Shown: piece by piece, positions 47,346 to 56,929 of the stretch
How the letters are laid out: each line of letters opens with the position of its first letter
Position numbering within the stretch: the first letter of the stretch is position 1
Source of the DNA: Actibacterium ureilyticum
GTDB taxonomy: Bacteria > Pseudomonadota > Alphaproteobacteria > Rhodobacterales > Rhodobacteraceae
Assembly (NCBI RefSeq): GCF_002285435.1
Contig: NZ_NSBT01000018.1
Location: 186,001 to 250,000, forward strand
Length of the DNA stretch: 64,000 nt
Direction: 5' to 3'
Program-made: the position numbers and the translations under genes
Notes under the pieces: model-generated
Seen by the model: the letters and a program-made list of their open reading frames with translations, nothing else
What the model was told of the DNA's origin: nothing
Database searches by the model: none

Positions 47346-48458
47346 CTAGCCGCCGTCCCGCATGTGGATACGGCTTTCGCCCGCCTCCTCGCTGACCTCG
47401 ACGAATTGCGCGCGCCCGGCAAGCGTCTGGAACAGCTCGGCGCCCGTTCCGGTCAGCCAGGCCTGCGCGCCCACGGCGATCAATTCGTCATACAGCGCCG
47501 CGCGGCGGTCGGCATCCAGATGGGCCGAAACCTCGTCCAGCAACAACAGCGGCGGCGCGCCGAAATCGTCCCGCAGCGCCCGCGCATTGGCCAGGATCAG
47601 CGACACCAGCAACGCCTTCTGCTCGCCCGTCGAACATTGCCGCGCCGCCACGCCCTTCTCGGCATAGACTGCGCCCAGATCGCTGCGATGCGGCCCGACC
47701 AGCGTGCGCCCGGCGGCCAGGTCCCGGCGGCGGCCATCGCCCAATGCCTGGCGCAGGCTGTCTGCATCCACCCAATCGGCCTCGTCTTGGGCGATCAACG
47801 ACAGATCGGCGGCCGGAAAAGCGGTCTCGGCGTCCGCTTGGGCCGCCCCGATCCGGTCCAGCGCAGCGTGCCGGTTGGCTTGGATCTGGGCGCCGGCATC
47901 GGCCATCTGCGATTCCAGCGCATCGTACCAACCTGCATCGCTCACCTGGTCCTTCAACAACCGGTTACGCTGCCGCATCAGCTTTTCATAGGTCAGAACC
48001 GCCTCGGCATGACCGGGCTCGAAACTCAGCACGACCCGGTCCAGAAACCGCCGCCGCCCCTCGGCCGCCTCGATCCACAGCCGGTCCATCGCCGGGATCA
48101 GCCAGATCACCCGCGTGATCCGCCCAAGCGCCACCTGCGTCGCGGATTTACCATCGATGCGCACCACGCGCGCCGCCCCCGGTTCGGCGCCGGTTTCCAG
48201 CTCGTGCACCTGATGCAGGCTCTCAACCACCGCGCGCACCTTCCAGCCCAGATGCTCGGGCCGCCGCGCGATCTCGTCCGCGGCCGCCATCCGCAACCCG
48301 CGCCCGGGTGACAACAACGACACCGCCTCCAGGATATTGGTCTTGCCCGCGCCATTGGCCCCGTAAATCGCCACCGGCCGCCCGTCCAGCGACAGCCGCG
48401 CCATCCGGTGCGACCGGAAATGCGACAGGGTCAGTTCAGTGACGGCCAGCCGGGGCAT
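47346..48458 (-). CDS. recF: DNA replication and repair protein
   Basis: 370 aa. SMC-like ATPase that loads RecA on gapped DNA through RecFOR. Walker A YGANGAGKTNILEAV near residue 32, the signature STGEQKALL, and Walker B PPLLLLDEVSAHLD with the D-loop. The zinc-hook-free lobe between has the usual length. It is the last gene of dnaA-dnaN-recF on the minus strand; the dnaN stop lies 47 bases before its start. That gap has a terminator-like element, so recF may be less transcribed or have its own promoter. Confidence 0.95.
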   Translation of the reverse strand: MPRLAVTELTLSHFRSHRMARLSLDGRPVAIYGANGAGKTNILEAVSLLSPGRGLRMAAADEIARRPEHLGWKVRAVVESLHQVHELETGAEPGAARVVRIDGKSATQVALGRITRVIWLIPAMDRLWIEAAEGRRRFLDRVVLSFEPGHAEAVLTYEKLMRQRNRLLKDQVSDAGWYDALESQMADAGAQIQANRHAALDRIGAAQADAETAFPAADLSLIAQDEADWVDADSLRQALGDGRRRDLAAGRTLVGPHRSDLGAVYAEKGVAARQCSTGEQKALLVSLILANARALRDDFGAPPLLLLDEVSAHLDADRRAALYDELIAVGAQAWLTGTGAELFQTLAGRAQFVEVSEEAGESRIHMRDGG

Positions 48459-48478
48459 CGCATGGCCTTCTTCTTGGG

Positions 48479-48502
48479 AAAAATACTCTCGCCGAAGGCA
48501 AG
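48479..48502 (-). terminator. Terminator-like element between dnaN and recF
   Basis: On the minus strand CTTGCC-TTC-GGCGAG forms a six-pair stem with three-base loop (one T-G wobble), followed by AGTATTTTT. It starts four bases after the dnaN stop. The CTTGCCTTCGGCGAGxxTATTTTT shape recurs in Rhodobacterales intergenic spaces as I remember them; copy number cannot be checked here. Confidence 0.7.
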
Positions 48503-48505
48503 AAA

Positions 48506-49624
48506 TCAGACGCGCATCGGCATCACGACATAGACCGCGCTTTCATCATTGCCTTCGCGCATCAGGGTCGGGTCGCCGGACGAGTTGAACAGGAACACCG
48601 CATTCTCGCGGTCGACCTGGCTGGCGATCTCCAGCAGGTATTTCGCGTTGAAGCCGATCTCCAGCTTTTCGTCGCCATAGGCGACGGCCAGCTCTTCCTC
48701 GGCCGCGCCCGCATCGGGGGCGTTGACCGACAGGACCATCCGGTCCTCGTCCAGCGCCAGCTTCACCGCGCGTGAGCGTTCCGACGAAACGGTTGCCACA
48801 CGGTCCACGGCGCGGGCGAATTCGGCGGCGTCGACCTCCAGCTTGCGGGTGTTGCCCTGCGGGATGACGCGGGTGTAATCGGGGAAGGACCCGTCGATCA
48901 CCTTGGATGTCAGGGTGATCTCGGGCGTGGCGAACCGTACCTTTGTTTCGCTGACCGACACGGCGATCTGCGTGTCGTCATCGTCCAGCAGCTTGCGCAG
49001 CTCGCCCACCGTCTTGCGCGGAACGATCACGCCCGGCATGGTTTCGGCCCCCTGCGGCAGCGGCGCGTCGATACGGGCCAGCCGGTGGCCATCGGTCGCG
49101 ACACAGCGCAGCACCTGACCGCCCTCGCCCGTGGCCACATGCATATAGACGCCGTTCAGGTAATACCGCGTCTCCTCGGTCGAGATCGCGAATTTCGACT
49201 TGTCGAACAGCCGCCGCAGCACCGGCGCAGGGGCCGAGAAGTTCGAGGAATATTCCGAGCTCGCCATCACCGGGAAATCCTCGCGTGGCAGCGTGGCCAG
49301 CGAAAAGTTCGAGCGCCCGGCCTCGACCGTCAGCCGGCCCGTGGCCGCGCCATCGGTCAGCACGACCAGCGCCCCGTCGGGCAGCTTGCGCACGATCTCG
49401 TGCAGGGTGACCGCCGATACGGTGGTGGCGCCGGGCCGTTCGATCATGGCGTTGACCTTGTCGACGACCTCGATATCCAGGTCGGTCGCGCGGAAGCTGA
49501 CGGTGTCGCCATCGGCCTCGATCAGCACATTGGCAAGGATCGGGATGGTGTTGCGCCGTTCGACGACCGATTGTGCCTGGCCGACGGCCTTGAGTAGCGT
49601 GGCGCGTTCAATGCTGATTTTCAT
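48506..49624 (-). CDS. dnaN: DNA polymerase III sliding clamp (beta subunit)
   Basis: 372 aa. The ring-shaped processivity clamp, three repeated domains. Start MKISIERATLLKAVGQAQSVVERRNTIPILANVLIEA and end SAVYVVMPMRV (the C-terminal MPMR motif of the peptide-binding pocket) are diagnostic. The ATG at 49624 was selected over a start ten codons earlier because the family begins MKxSI. It follows dnaA by 120 bases, including a stem-loop. Confidence 0.97.
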   Translation of the reverse strand: MKISIERATLLKAVGQAQSVVERRNTIPILANVLIEADGDTVSFRATDLDIEVVDKVNAMIERPGATTVSAVTLHEIVRKLPDGALVVLTDGAATGRLTVEAGRSNFSLATLPREDFPVMASSEYSSNFSAPAPVLRRLFDKSKFAISTEETRYYLNGVYMHVATGEGGQVLRCVATDGHRLARIDAPLPQGAETMPGVIVPRKTVGELRKLLDDDDTQIAVSVSETKVRFATPEITLTSKVIDGSFPDYTRVIPQGNTRKLEVDAAEFARAVDRVATVSSERSRAVKLALDEDRMVLSVNAPDAGAAEEELAVAYGDEKLEIGFNAKYLLEIASQVDRENAVFLFNSSGDPTLMREGNDESAVYVVMPMRV

Positions 49625-49712
49625 CCCATCGTCCCCCATGATGCCGGGACGCAAAACCTAGCGGTTTTTTGTTCCGGCACAATACTTTTCTGGACTTTCG
49701 GACGGTTTCACA

Positions 49713-49735
49713 GGGGCGTCAAGGCCTGACGCCCC
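49713..49735 (-). other. Stem-loop in the dnaA-dnaN gap
   Basis: GGGGCGTCA and TGACGCCCC pair perfectly (nine pairs, five-base loop), ten bases beyond the dnaA stop. No T tract follows on the minus strand. Possibly an RNA 3' end or partial terminator separating dnaA from dnaN. Confidence 0.6.
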
Positions 49736-49744
49736 GCGATGGAA

Positions 49745-51115
49745 TCAGGCTTCGAGCATGCGGCGCAAGAGTTCCAGATCTTCGGCGATCTGATTATCGA
49801 CCGCGCGCAATTCGTCGATGCGTTTGACCGCGTGCATGACCGTGGTGTGATCGCGCCCGCCAAAGCGGCGTCCGATCTCGGGCAGGCTGCGCGAGGTCAG
49901 CTGCTTGGCCAGGTACATCGCCATCTGCCGCGGCCGCGCGATGGTGCGGTGACGGCGCGGGCCGATCATGTCGGACAGGCGCATGTTGTAATGTTCGCTG
50001 ACCTTGCGCTGGATCTCTTCGACCGTGACCTTGCGGTCGCTGGCGCGCAGCACATCGGCCAGACAATCCTGGGTCAGGTCTAGCGTGATCTCGCGCCCGA
50101 CAAGCGAGGCGAAGGCGAAAAGCCGGGTCAGCGCCCCTTCGAGCACCCGCACATTGGTCGAAATCCGGTGCGCCAGGAATTCCAGCACCCCCGGCGCCAG
50201 GTTCAGGTCGGGGTATTGCGCCCGATACTGTTCGACCTTCTGCTGAAGGATACCCAGCCGCAATTCGTAATCGGTCGGGTGCAGGTCGACGACCAACCCG
50301 CATTGCAGGCGGCTTTTGATCCGATCTTCCAGATCCTTGATCTCGCCGGGCGCGCGGTCGGCGGAAATGATGATCTGCTTGTTCTGGTCCACCAGCGCGT
50401 TGAAGGTGTGAAAGAACTCGTCCTGCGTGCTGTCCTTGCCGGCGATGAACTGCACATCATCGACCATCAGCACATCGACAGAGCGGAACAGCTCCTTGAA
50501 GCCGATCGTGTCGCGTTCGCGCAGCGCCTGGATGAAGCGGTACATGAACTGCTCGGCCGAGACATAGACCACGCGCAGCTCGGGCGAGCGGTTGCGCAGC
50601 TCCCAAGCGATGGCGTGCATCAGGTGGGTCTTGCCCAGGCCCACACCGCCATACAGGAACAGCGGGTTGAACGTGACAGGGCCGCCCTCGGCCACGCGGC
50701 GCGCGGCGGCATGGGCCAGCTCGTTGGGCTTGCCGACAACGAAGCTGTCGAATGTGAAACGCGCGTCGATGGGCGCGCCGGGCAGGTCTTCGTCATTCAG
50801 GCGGGTGCCGTTATCCGACGGACGGGCGGCAGCGGGCTTAGCGGCGCCATTGCTGGCAGCGCGGCTTTGGCTTTCGGCCACGACATTGAATTCCAGCCGG
50901 TCGACCGGCTCGCCGTCCTTGCCCATGTGATGGATGATGGTTTCGCCGAAATTCCGCGAGACCCAATCCCCGACAAAGGTGGTGGGAACCTGGAAATGCG
51001 CCACGCCGTTACGCAATGCCTTGAATTTCAAGGGCTTGATCCACGTGACGTAGTTGTTCTTCCCGATTGCCTTTTCCAGCGCTTCGCATACCTGTCCCCA
51101 TCGCTCTTCCGTCAT
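49745..51115 (-). CDS. dnaA: Chromosomal replication initiator
   Basis: 456 aa. Domain I at about 1-80 (WGQVCEALEKAIGKNNYVTWIKPL), linker with Ala/Lys-rich stretch (about 85-115), AAA+ domain with Walker A GGVGLGKTHLMHA and Walker B MVDDVQFIAGK, and the C-terminal DNA-binding domain with GGRDHTTVMHAVKRIDEL. It unwinds the origin. The start at 51115 gives the normal N-terminus. Its upstream 610 bases separate it from rpsT, as in other alphaproteobacteria. Confidence 0.97.
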   Translation of the reverse strand: MTEERWGQVCEALEKAIGKNNYVTWIKPLKFKALRNGVAHFQVPTTFVGDWVSRNFGETIIHHMGKDGEPVDRLEFNVVAESQSRAASNGAAKPAAARPSDNGTRLNDEDLPGAPIDARFTFDSFVVGKPNELAHAAARRVAEGGPVTFNPLFLYGGVGLGKTHLMHAIAWELRNRSPELRVVYVSAEQFMYRFIQALRERDTIGFKELFRSVDVLMVDDVQFIAGKDSTQDEFFHTFNALVDQNKQIIISADRAPGEIKDLEDRIKSRLQCGLVVDLHPTDYELRLGILQQKVEQYRAQYPDLNLAPGVLEFLAHRISTNVRVLEGALTRLFAFASLVGREITLDLTQDCLADVLRASDRKVTVEEIQRKVSEHYNMRLSDMIGPRRHRTIARPRQMAMYLAKQLTSRSLPEIGRRFGGRDHTTVMHAVKRIDELRAVDNQIAEDLELLRRMLEA

Positions 51116-51660
51116 GCCCTGTTTGCCCGTTCCAGCTCGTTATCGACCCAGAGGATGCCGCGATCCCGGCCGCATCCCCGCGTTCGCATGCTTGGACAAC
51201 AGACATCACGCTGCGCAAAACGCGCAGGTAACGGCACGACAGGCGTGCATCCACGTAAACAAACCCGACCCCTCAGCCGGCCGCCGCCGCTGATCGGTCG
51301 CATCCGCTATACGCGGTCCATATGGACATGATGGATCGACAGACACGGCATCCGAAGATGCCGACCAATCCGCGGTACCTAGGTCGTTGGCAAAGCCCCA
51401 CTTTGCAAACTGCCTCGACACCCAGAGCCCACCCGCTTTGTCTTTCGTCGCCACCAGTCAGGAAATGACAACTTTGATTTGCAGATGCGAGGGTGCTCCG
51501 ACCATGTCCCCCCAAGACGATGTGAATCGCAGGACCGAAGCTAGCAACCCGTCTGGCGGCGGCGCAACTGATCTTCGAGCTTGACTCTGATGAATCTGAA
51601 ACCGAATCCGAAAAGGCGATTTCCTGCCGCCGAGAGGGGGGAGTTTGTGCAACACCGTGC
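51116..51660. other. Non-coding region upstream of dnaA
   Basis: 545 bases to the start of the rpsT terminator, with no believable gene. Visible: a stem-loop GCAAAG/CTTTGC at 51390-51406 and an A+T-rich stretch near 51465-51490. No perfect DnaA box (TTATNCACA) was seen; the nearest is TTATCGACC at about 51138 with two mismatches. The dnaA promoter must lie here. Whether the origin is here cannot be settled. Confidence 0.5.
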
Positions 51661-51664
51661 CGGA

Positions 51665-51698
51665 AAAAGACAAAGGGCGCGTCCCTGCGAACGCGCCC
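51665..51698 (-). terminator. Rho-independent terminator of rpsT
   Basis: GGGCGCGT pairs with ACGCGCCC (eight pairs, eight-base loop) 28 bases past the rpsT stop, followed on the minus strand by TTTGTCTTTTT. Confidence 0.85.
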
Positions 51699-51725
51699 CG
51701 AATCTGGTTATCAAAGGCTTAATTT

Positions 51726-51989
51726 TCAGCCCAGCGCTTTGACCCGCGCCGACAGGCGGGACATCTTACGCGACGCGGTGTTCTTGTGCATGACACCTTT
51801 GGTGACGCCGCGCATCAGCTCGGGCTGTGCCTGGCGCAGGGCGGTGGATGCCGCGTCCTTGTCACCGGATGCGATCGCTTCTTCGACTTTGCGCAGATAG
51901 GTGCGGATGCGCGAACGGCGTGCTTTGTTGATTGCGAAGCGCCGCTCGTTCTGGCGGGCGCGTTTCTTTGCCTGGGGCGAATTGGCCAT
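51726..51989 (-). CDS. rpsT: 30S ribosomal protein S20
   Basis: 87 aa, basic, three-helix ribosomal protein binding 16S rRNA. The opening [37 protein letters not shown] and the closing [22 protein letters not shown] are classic S20. Normal length. It is transcribed alone, with a clear terminator downstream and a promoter-like pair about 115 bases upstream, and lies next to dnaA as is usual in alphaproteobacteria. Confidence 0.98.
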   Translation of the reverse strand: MANSPQAKKRARQNERRFAINKARRSRIRTYLRKVEEAIASGDKDAASTALRQAQPELMRGVTKGVMHKNTASRKMSRLSARVKALG

Positions 51990-52103
51990 GTCTGTTTCCC
52001 ACTTTCGGGTCTGTTGAATCCTGTGAACGCGACAAGGCCCGACCGGGTTCTAGCAAACCGGCTGATTCCGGCCAAAGCGGGCCTCACGCGCATGTAGCGG
52101 CTG

Positions 52104-52132
52104 CATATAGGGCAAAGGCCGCGCGTTGAAAA
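52104..52132 (-). promoter_or_regulatory. Candidate promoter of rpsT
   Basis: On the minus strand TTTTCA and TATATG hexamers are 17 bases apart, about 115 bases before the rpsT start and just downstream of the enoyl-CoA hydratase stop. Each matches four of six consensus bases. Confidence 0.4.
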
Positions 52133-52153
52133 GCAAAAATCGCGCAGATGGCC

Positions 52154-52930
52154 TTATTTGTCGCGGAACTGCGGCTGGCGCTTTTCCAGAAAGGCGGTCA
52201 TGCCCTCTTTCTGATCCTCGGTCGCGAACAGCGAATGGAACACGCGGCGTTCGAACAGGATGCCTTCGCGCAGGGTGGTTTCATAGCTGCGGTTCACGGT
52301 TTCCTTGACCGCCATCACGGTCAGTGCGGATTTCTCGGCGATCTTGCCGGCGGCGGCCATCGCCTCCTCCAGCAGTTTCTTGGCGGGCACCACGCGGCTG
52401 ACCAGACCGGACCGCTCGGCCTCTTCGGCGTCCATGAAGCGGCCCGTCAGGTGCATGTCCATCGATTTGGATTTGCCGACGAACCGCGTCAGCCGCTGCG
52501 TGCCGCCGATCCCGGCGACCACGCCCAGATTGATTTCGGGCTGACCGAACTTGGCGGTGTCGGCGGCAATGATGAAATCGCACATCAGCGCCAATTCGCA
52601 CCCGCCGCCCAGCGCATAGCCCGCGACCGCCGCGATGATCGGCTTGCGGCAGCGCAGGATGGTGTCGTGATTGTCGGTGAAGATGTCACCGCCGAACGCA
52701 TCGACGAAGCTGTATTCGCTCATCTCCTTGATGTCGGCCCCGGCGGCAAAGGCTTTCTCGGACCCGGTCAGGACGATGCAGCGCACCTTGTCGTTCTTGC
52801 CCGCGCTGGTGATCGCATCGGCCAGCTCGCCCAGCAATTCCGAATTCAGCGCGTTCAGCGCATCGGGACGGTTCAGCTTGATCAGAGCGATGTGGTCTTC
52901 GATCTCGACGATCAGCGTCTTATAGGCCAT
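52154..52930 (-). CDS. Enoyl-CoA hydratase
   Basis: 258 aa crotonase, adding water to 2-trans-enoyl-CoA in fatty acid breakdown or a related pathway. Oxyanion-hole and catalytic marks: [35 protein letters not shown] with the catalytic glutamate, and [20 protein letters not shown] with the second glutamate. Resembles the FadB1x/PaaF short-chain type found beside mutM in Rhodobacterales. Start at 52930 gives [22 protein letters not shown]. It stands alone, 61 bases before mutM in the same direction. Confidence 0.93.
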   Translation of the reverse strand: MAYKTLIVEIEDHIALIKLNRPDALNALNSELLGELADAITSAGKNDKVRCIVLTGSEKAFAAGADIKEMSEYSFVDAFGGDIFTDNHDTILRCRKPIIAAVAGYALGGGCELALMCDFIIAADTAKFGQPEINLGVVAGIGGTQRLTRFVGKSKSMDMHLTGRFMDAEEAERSGLVSRVVPAKKLLEEAMAAAGKIAEKSALTVMAVKETVNRSYETTLREGILFERRVFHSLFATEDQKEGMTAFLEKRQPQFRDK

Positions 52931-52991
52931 TCCCGGCGACTCCCGTTCTGTGTCGTTCCGATTCCTTACCAGTCTGACACCATCGTTCAAG

Positions 52992-53843
52992 CTATCTTTG
53001 GCAAGCCGGGCAATAGAAGGTCGACCGCCCCGATTGCACGATCCGCCGGATCGTGCCGCCGCAACCCGGCTGCGAACAGGGCGCGCCCTCGCGGTCATAA
53101 GCGCGGAAATTGTGCTGAAAATAGCCCAGTTCGCCATCGGCCTGGCGATGATCGCGCAGGCTGGAGCCGCCCGCCGCGATCGCCTCGGCGATGACATCGC
53201 GGATCACCGGCACCAGCGCGGCCACCCGTGGCGCGGCGATCCGGTCGGCCCGGCGGGTGGGGGCGATGCCCGCCCGGTGCAGCGCCTCGCAGACATAGAT
53301 ATTGCCCAGCCCCGCGATGACCTTCTGATCCAGCAGCACCGATTTCACCGGCGACCGGCGCTTGGCGAACGCGTCGATCAGATAGGCGTCGTTGAACGCA
53401 TTTCCCTGCGGCTCGGGTCCCAGGCTGGCCAGCAGCGGATGCGCCGCCACCGCATCGGTCGGGCACAGATCCATCGCGCCAAACCGCCGCGCATCGTTGA
53501 AGGTGACGCGCGCGCCGTTTTCCATGTGAAAGACCACATGGTCGTGTTTCTGCGGCGCGGGGTGGTCGTGGTGGAACATGCCCAGCGGGTCGCCCGACAC
53601 CTGCATCCGGCCCGACATGCCCAGATGGATCAACAGCGTCTCGCCGCTGTCCAGATCGGCTAGGATGTATTTCGACCGCCGCCCCAGCCGCAGCACGCGC
53701 GCGCCGCTCAGCCGTTCGGCCATCCGCTCGGGCAGGGGCCAGCGCAGGTCGGGGCGGTTGACCTCGGCCCTGGCGATCACGGCGCCCTCCATCGCGGGGG
53801 CCAGGCCCCGGCGCACGGTTTCGACCTCGGGCAGTTCGGGCAT
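52992..53843 (-). CDS. mutM: Formamidopyrimidine-DNA glycosylase
   Basis: 283 aa. Removes oxidised purines such as 8-oxoguanine. The N-terminal [13 protein letters not shown] carries catalytic P2/E3, KYILADL contains the beta-clamp lysine, and the C-terminal zinc finger has CSQPGC...CPAC. All four zinc cysteines are present. The start at 53843 is fixed by the Met-Pro-Glu sequence needed after Met removal. Divergent from ubiE. Confidence 0.97.
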   Translation of the reverse strand: MPELPEVETVRRGLAPAMEGAVIARAEVNRPDLRWPLPERMAERLSGARVLRLGRRSKYILADLDSGETLLIHLGMSGRMQVSGDPLGMFHHDHPAPQKHDHVVFHMENGARVTFNDARRFGAMDLCPTDAVAAHPLLASLGPEPQGNAFNDAYLIDAFAKRRSPVKSVLLDQKVIAGLGNIYVCEALHRAGIAPTRRADRIAAPRVAALVPVIRDVIAEAIAAGGSSLRDHRQADGELGYFQHNFRAYDREGAPCSQPGCGGTIRRIVQSGRSTFYCPACQR

Positions 53844-53965
53844 GGTGCGGTCCCCTGTTCCGGTTTGCAGCCTTCCCGTTCGCATGAATGCCCTGCGGCG
53901 GAAAGAGGATTTGTTCTTGGCGGGAACTCGGTATATCCCGATCCCGACCTATATGGGCGGATAAG

Positions 53966-54718
53966 ATGACCGACGAAAAGACAAAGACCACCCATTTCGG
54001 CTTCCAGACCGTGGCAGAGGATGAAAAGGCCGGCCTTGTGCATGGCGTCTTCAGCAATGTGGCGTCGAAATACGATGTGATGAACGATGTCATGTCGATG
54101 GGCATTCACCGTGTCTGGAAGGACGCGATGATGGATTGGCTGGCCCCGCGCCCACATCAGCGGCTGCTGGATGTGGCGGGCGGCACCGGCGATATCTCGT
54201 TCCGGTTCCTGAAACGCGCGCCACAGGCGTCGGCCGTGGTGCTGGACATGACCGAATCCATGCTGGTCGAGGGGCGCCAGCGGGCCGAAGCGACGCAGAT
54301 GGCCGGCAGCCTGGACTGGGTCGTAGGCGATGCGATGAAGCTGCCGTTTCCGGATAACAGCTTTGATGTCTACACGATTTCGTTCGGGATCCGGAACGTG
54401 ACGCGCATCCCCGATGCCCTGTCCGAGGCGTTTCGCGTGCTGCGCCCCGGCGGGCGGCTGATGGTGCTGGAATTCAGCCAATTGCCCAATCCCGGGATGC
54501 AATGGCTCTATGATCGCTATTCGTTCAACGTGATCCCGGAAATGGGCAAGCTGATCGCGGGCGACCGTGACAGCTATCAGTACCTGGTGGAGTCGATCCG
54601 CAACTTCCCCGATCAGGACACGTTCGCCGCGATGATCCGCAGCGCGGGCTTCGCCAATGTGAAATACCGCAATCTCAGCATGGGGATCGCGGCGCTGCAT
54701 TCGGGTTGGAAGATCTGA
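53966..54718 (+). CDS. ubiE: Ubiquinone/menaquinone C-methyltransferase
   Basis: 250 aa. SAM-dependent C-methyltransferase of ubiquinone synthesis. Marks are [26 protein letters not shown], the SAM loop [15 protein letters not shown], and the second UbiE signature [25 protein letters not shown]. The ATG at 53966 follows GGCGGATAAG. UbiB follows one base after its stop. The two genes form the ubiE-ubiB pair common to proteobacteria. Confidence 0.96.
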   Translation: MTDEKTKTTHFGFQTVAEDEKAGLVHGVFSNVASKYDVMNDVMSMGIHRVWKDAMMDWLAPRPHQRLLDVAGGTGDISFRFLKRAPQASAVVLDMTESMLVEGRQRAEATQMAGSLDWVVGDAMKLPFPDNSFDVYTISFGIRNVTRIPDALSEAFRVLRPGGRLMVLEFSQLPNPGMQWLYDRYSFNVIPEMGKLIAGDRDSYQYLVESIRNFPDQDTFAAMIRSAGFANVKYRNLSMGIAALHSGWKI

Positions 54719-54719
54719 G

Positions 54720-56249
54720 ATGCGCGGACCGCACAATATCTGGCGCCTGATCCGCACGGGCGCCACGCTGGAGCGCACGGGTGCCATGGGTGTCGTCCTG
54801 CACGCGATGGAGGCCCCGCGCGGGCTGCGCATCGTGTTTCGCGTGCTGGCCTGGCCGTTCAAATGGCTGGGGCTCAAGGGCGATCCAGGCCTGCCACCGG
54901 CAACGCGGGCGCTGACGGCACTGGGCCCGGCCTATATCAAGTTCGGGCAGATCCTGTCGACGCGGCCCGATATCGTCGGCGACGAGCTGGCCGTTCAGTT
55001 GCGGGTGTTGCAGGACAAGCTGCCGCCGTTTTCCACCACGGTCGCGAAGAAGACGATCAGCGAAGAGCTGGGCACCGATGTCGACACGCTGTTCAGCAGT
55101 TTCAGCGACCCGGTGGCCGCGGCCTCGATCGCGCAGGTGCACAAGGCCCGCGTGGCCGAAACCGGGGCCGAGGTGGCGGTCAAGGTGCTGCGCCCCGGGA
55201 TCGAACGGGCGTTCCGCAAGGATATCGACGCGTTCTATTTCGCGGCCTGGGTGATCGAATTCCTGTCGCCCGCCTCGCGCCGGTTGCGGCCCGCCGATGT
55301 GGTGGCGCATTTCGAAAGCGTCGTGCTGGGCGAACTGGACCTGCGGCTGGAATCCTCGGCCGCCTCGGAATTTGGTTCTAATACGGCCGAAGACGCGGGG
55401 TTCCAGGTGCCGCAGCCGCATTGGTTCCTGTGCGGGCGCCGGGTGATGACGCTGGACTGGGCCGAGGGCATCCCGCTGGGCGACAACGCCGCCCTGGATG
55501 CGGCGGGGCACGACCGGCTGGCGCTGTCCGAGCGGGTGTTGCAGCTGTTCCTGAGCCATGCGCTGCGCGACGGGTATTTCCATGCCGACATGCATCAGGG
55601 CAACCTGAAGGTCGCCGCGAATGGCGACATCATCTGCTATGATTTCGGGATCATGGGCCATATCGACGCCTTTACGCGCCGGGTCTATGCCGAGATCCTG
55701 TTCGGCTTCATCCGCCGCGATTACCAGCGCGTGGCCGAGGTTCATTTCGAAGCGGGTTACGTGCCCGCCGACCGCGATGTCGATGAATTCGCCCGCGCCC
55801 TGCGCGCGGTGGGCGAGCCGATCTTCGGGATGGAGGCCAGCCAGATCTCGATGGCGAAGCTGCTGAGCTACCTGTTCGAGGTGACCGAGCGGTTCGGCAT
55901 GGAGACCCGCACCGAACTGATCCTGTTGCAACGCACGATGGTGGTGGTCGAAGGCGTCGCGCGGTCGCTCGACCCGCATATGAACATCTGGCAGGCCGCC
56001 CGCCCGATTGTCGAAAGCTATATCAAGCAGAATATCGGCCCCAAGGCGCTGGCACGGGATCTGTTGCGCACGGTGCGGGTGCTGTCGCGGTTCGGGCCGC
56101 AGCTGCCGCAACTGGCCGAAGAGGCACTGATCCGCCACAATCAGCCCGCCCCCACACCGCCGCGCCCCAGCCGCCTGCGCCCGGTTTTGTGGACGCTGGC
56201 CGCCGCGGGCATGGGTGTGGCCGGCTTCGTTCTGGGCGGGCTTTACTGA
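54720..56249 (+). CDS. ubiB: UbiB-family atypical kinase
   Basis: 509 aa. ABC1/ADCK-type ATPase needed for ubiquinone synthesis. KxGQ motif YIKFGQILSTRPDIV, the Ala-rich nucleotide loop AAASIAQVHKARV, ExD motif GELDLRLE, and the catalytic HADMHQGNLKV and CYDFGIMGHID follow in order. One or two C-terminal membrane helices end the protein (LWTLAAAGMGVAGFVLGGLY), fixing it to the inner membrane. It converges on flgD with a seven-base overlap. Confidence 0.95.
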   Translation: MRGPHNIWRLIRTGATLERTGAMGVVLHAMEAPRGLRIVFRVLAWPFKWLGLKGDPGLPPATRALTALGPAYIKFGQILSTRPDIVGDELAVQLRVLQDKLPPFSTTVAKKTISEELGTDVDTLFSSFSDPVAAASIAQVHKARVAETGAEVAVKVLRPGIERAFRKDIDAFYFAAWVIEFLSPASRRLRPADVVAHFESVVLGELDLRLESSAASEFGSNTAEDAGFQVPQPHWFLCGRRVMTLDWAEGIPLGDNAALDAAGHDRLALSERVLQLFLSHALRDGYFHADMHQGNLKVAANGDIICYDFGIMGHIDAFTRRVYAEILFGFIRRDYQRVAEVHFEAGYVPADRDVDEFARALRAVGEPIFGMEASQISMAKLLSYLFEVTERFGMETRTELILLQRTMVVVEGVARSLDPHMNIWQAARPIVESYIKQNIGPKALARDLLRTVRVLSRFGPQLPQLAEEALIRHNQPAPTPPRPSRLRPVLWTLAAAGMGVAGFVLGGLY

Positions 56250-56917
56250 GCCAGCGCCGGATCGCGCAGCGCCACGATCTGATCGGTCGCGACCTCGACC
56301 CCGCCGGTCAGAACCGCCGCCGGTCCGGCATCGGTCATCCGGATTTCCGTCACCGTGGCGAAATGCTCGGCCTGGGTGGTGTCGAGCAGGTCGTCACCCG
56401 CATAGCTTTCGATCCGGAACGTATAGGTCCCATCCGGCAGGGGCATGCCATCCTCGTACCGGCCGGACCATTCGAACGGGCTGCCATCGGTATCGACAGT
56501 CAGCCGCTGCACCACCTGTCCCTGGGCGTCGGACACCACAAGCTGGGCCTTGTCGGCGCCGCTGGCGATGTCGGGGATCATGGTGATCGGCTGCCCTTCG
56601 AACCAGGCGGGGGCGGCGGCGCGGGCCTCCATCCCTACCCAGGCGGCGGTTTGGCCCAGGCCGCCCAGATCCAGCTGGGCGCTGATCGCGGCCAGTTGGT
56701 CGTTCATGCGCACCTGCTGTTCCACGCCCGAGAACGTGGCCAGCTGCACCGCGAACTCCGACGATTCCATCGGGTTCAACGGGTCCTGATTTTCCAGCTG
56801 CGTCGTCAGCATCTTCAGAAAGGTTTCGAAATCCGAGCTCAGCGCGTTCGACGCGCTGCTGCTTTGGGTGGATTGCTGCTGGACCGTGGTGGTCTGCGTG
56901 GTTTCGGTAACGTTCAT
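56243..56917 (-). CDS. flgD: Flagellar hook assembly scaffold
   Basis: 224 aa. Caps the growing hook. N-terminal Gln/Ser/Thr-rich export region, then FETFLKMLTTQLENQDPLNPMESSEFAVQLATFSGVEQQVRMN, the FlgD signature, and a C-terminal Ig-like/FlgD_ig part (GSPFEWSGRYEDGMPLPDGTYTFRIES). It lies 12 bases downstream of fliK on the same strand, the expected fliK-flgD pair. Start MNVTETTQTTT. Confidence 0.95.
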   Translation of the reverse strand: MNVTETTQTTTVQQQSTQSSSASNALSSDFETFLKMLTTQLENQDPLNPMESSEFAVQLATFSGVEQQVRMNDQLAAISAQLDLGGLGQTAAWVGMEARAAAPAWFEGQPITMIPDIASGADKAQLVVSDAQGQVVQRLTVDTDGSPFEWSGRYEDGMPLPDGTYTFRIESYAGDDLLDTTQAEHFATVTEIRMTDAGPAAVLTGGVEVATDQIVALRDPALAQ

Positions 56918-56929
56918 TGGGACCCTCTT

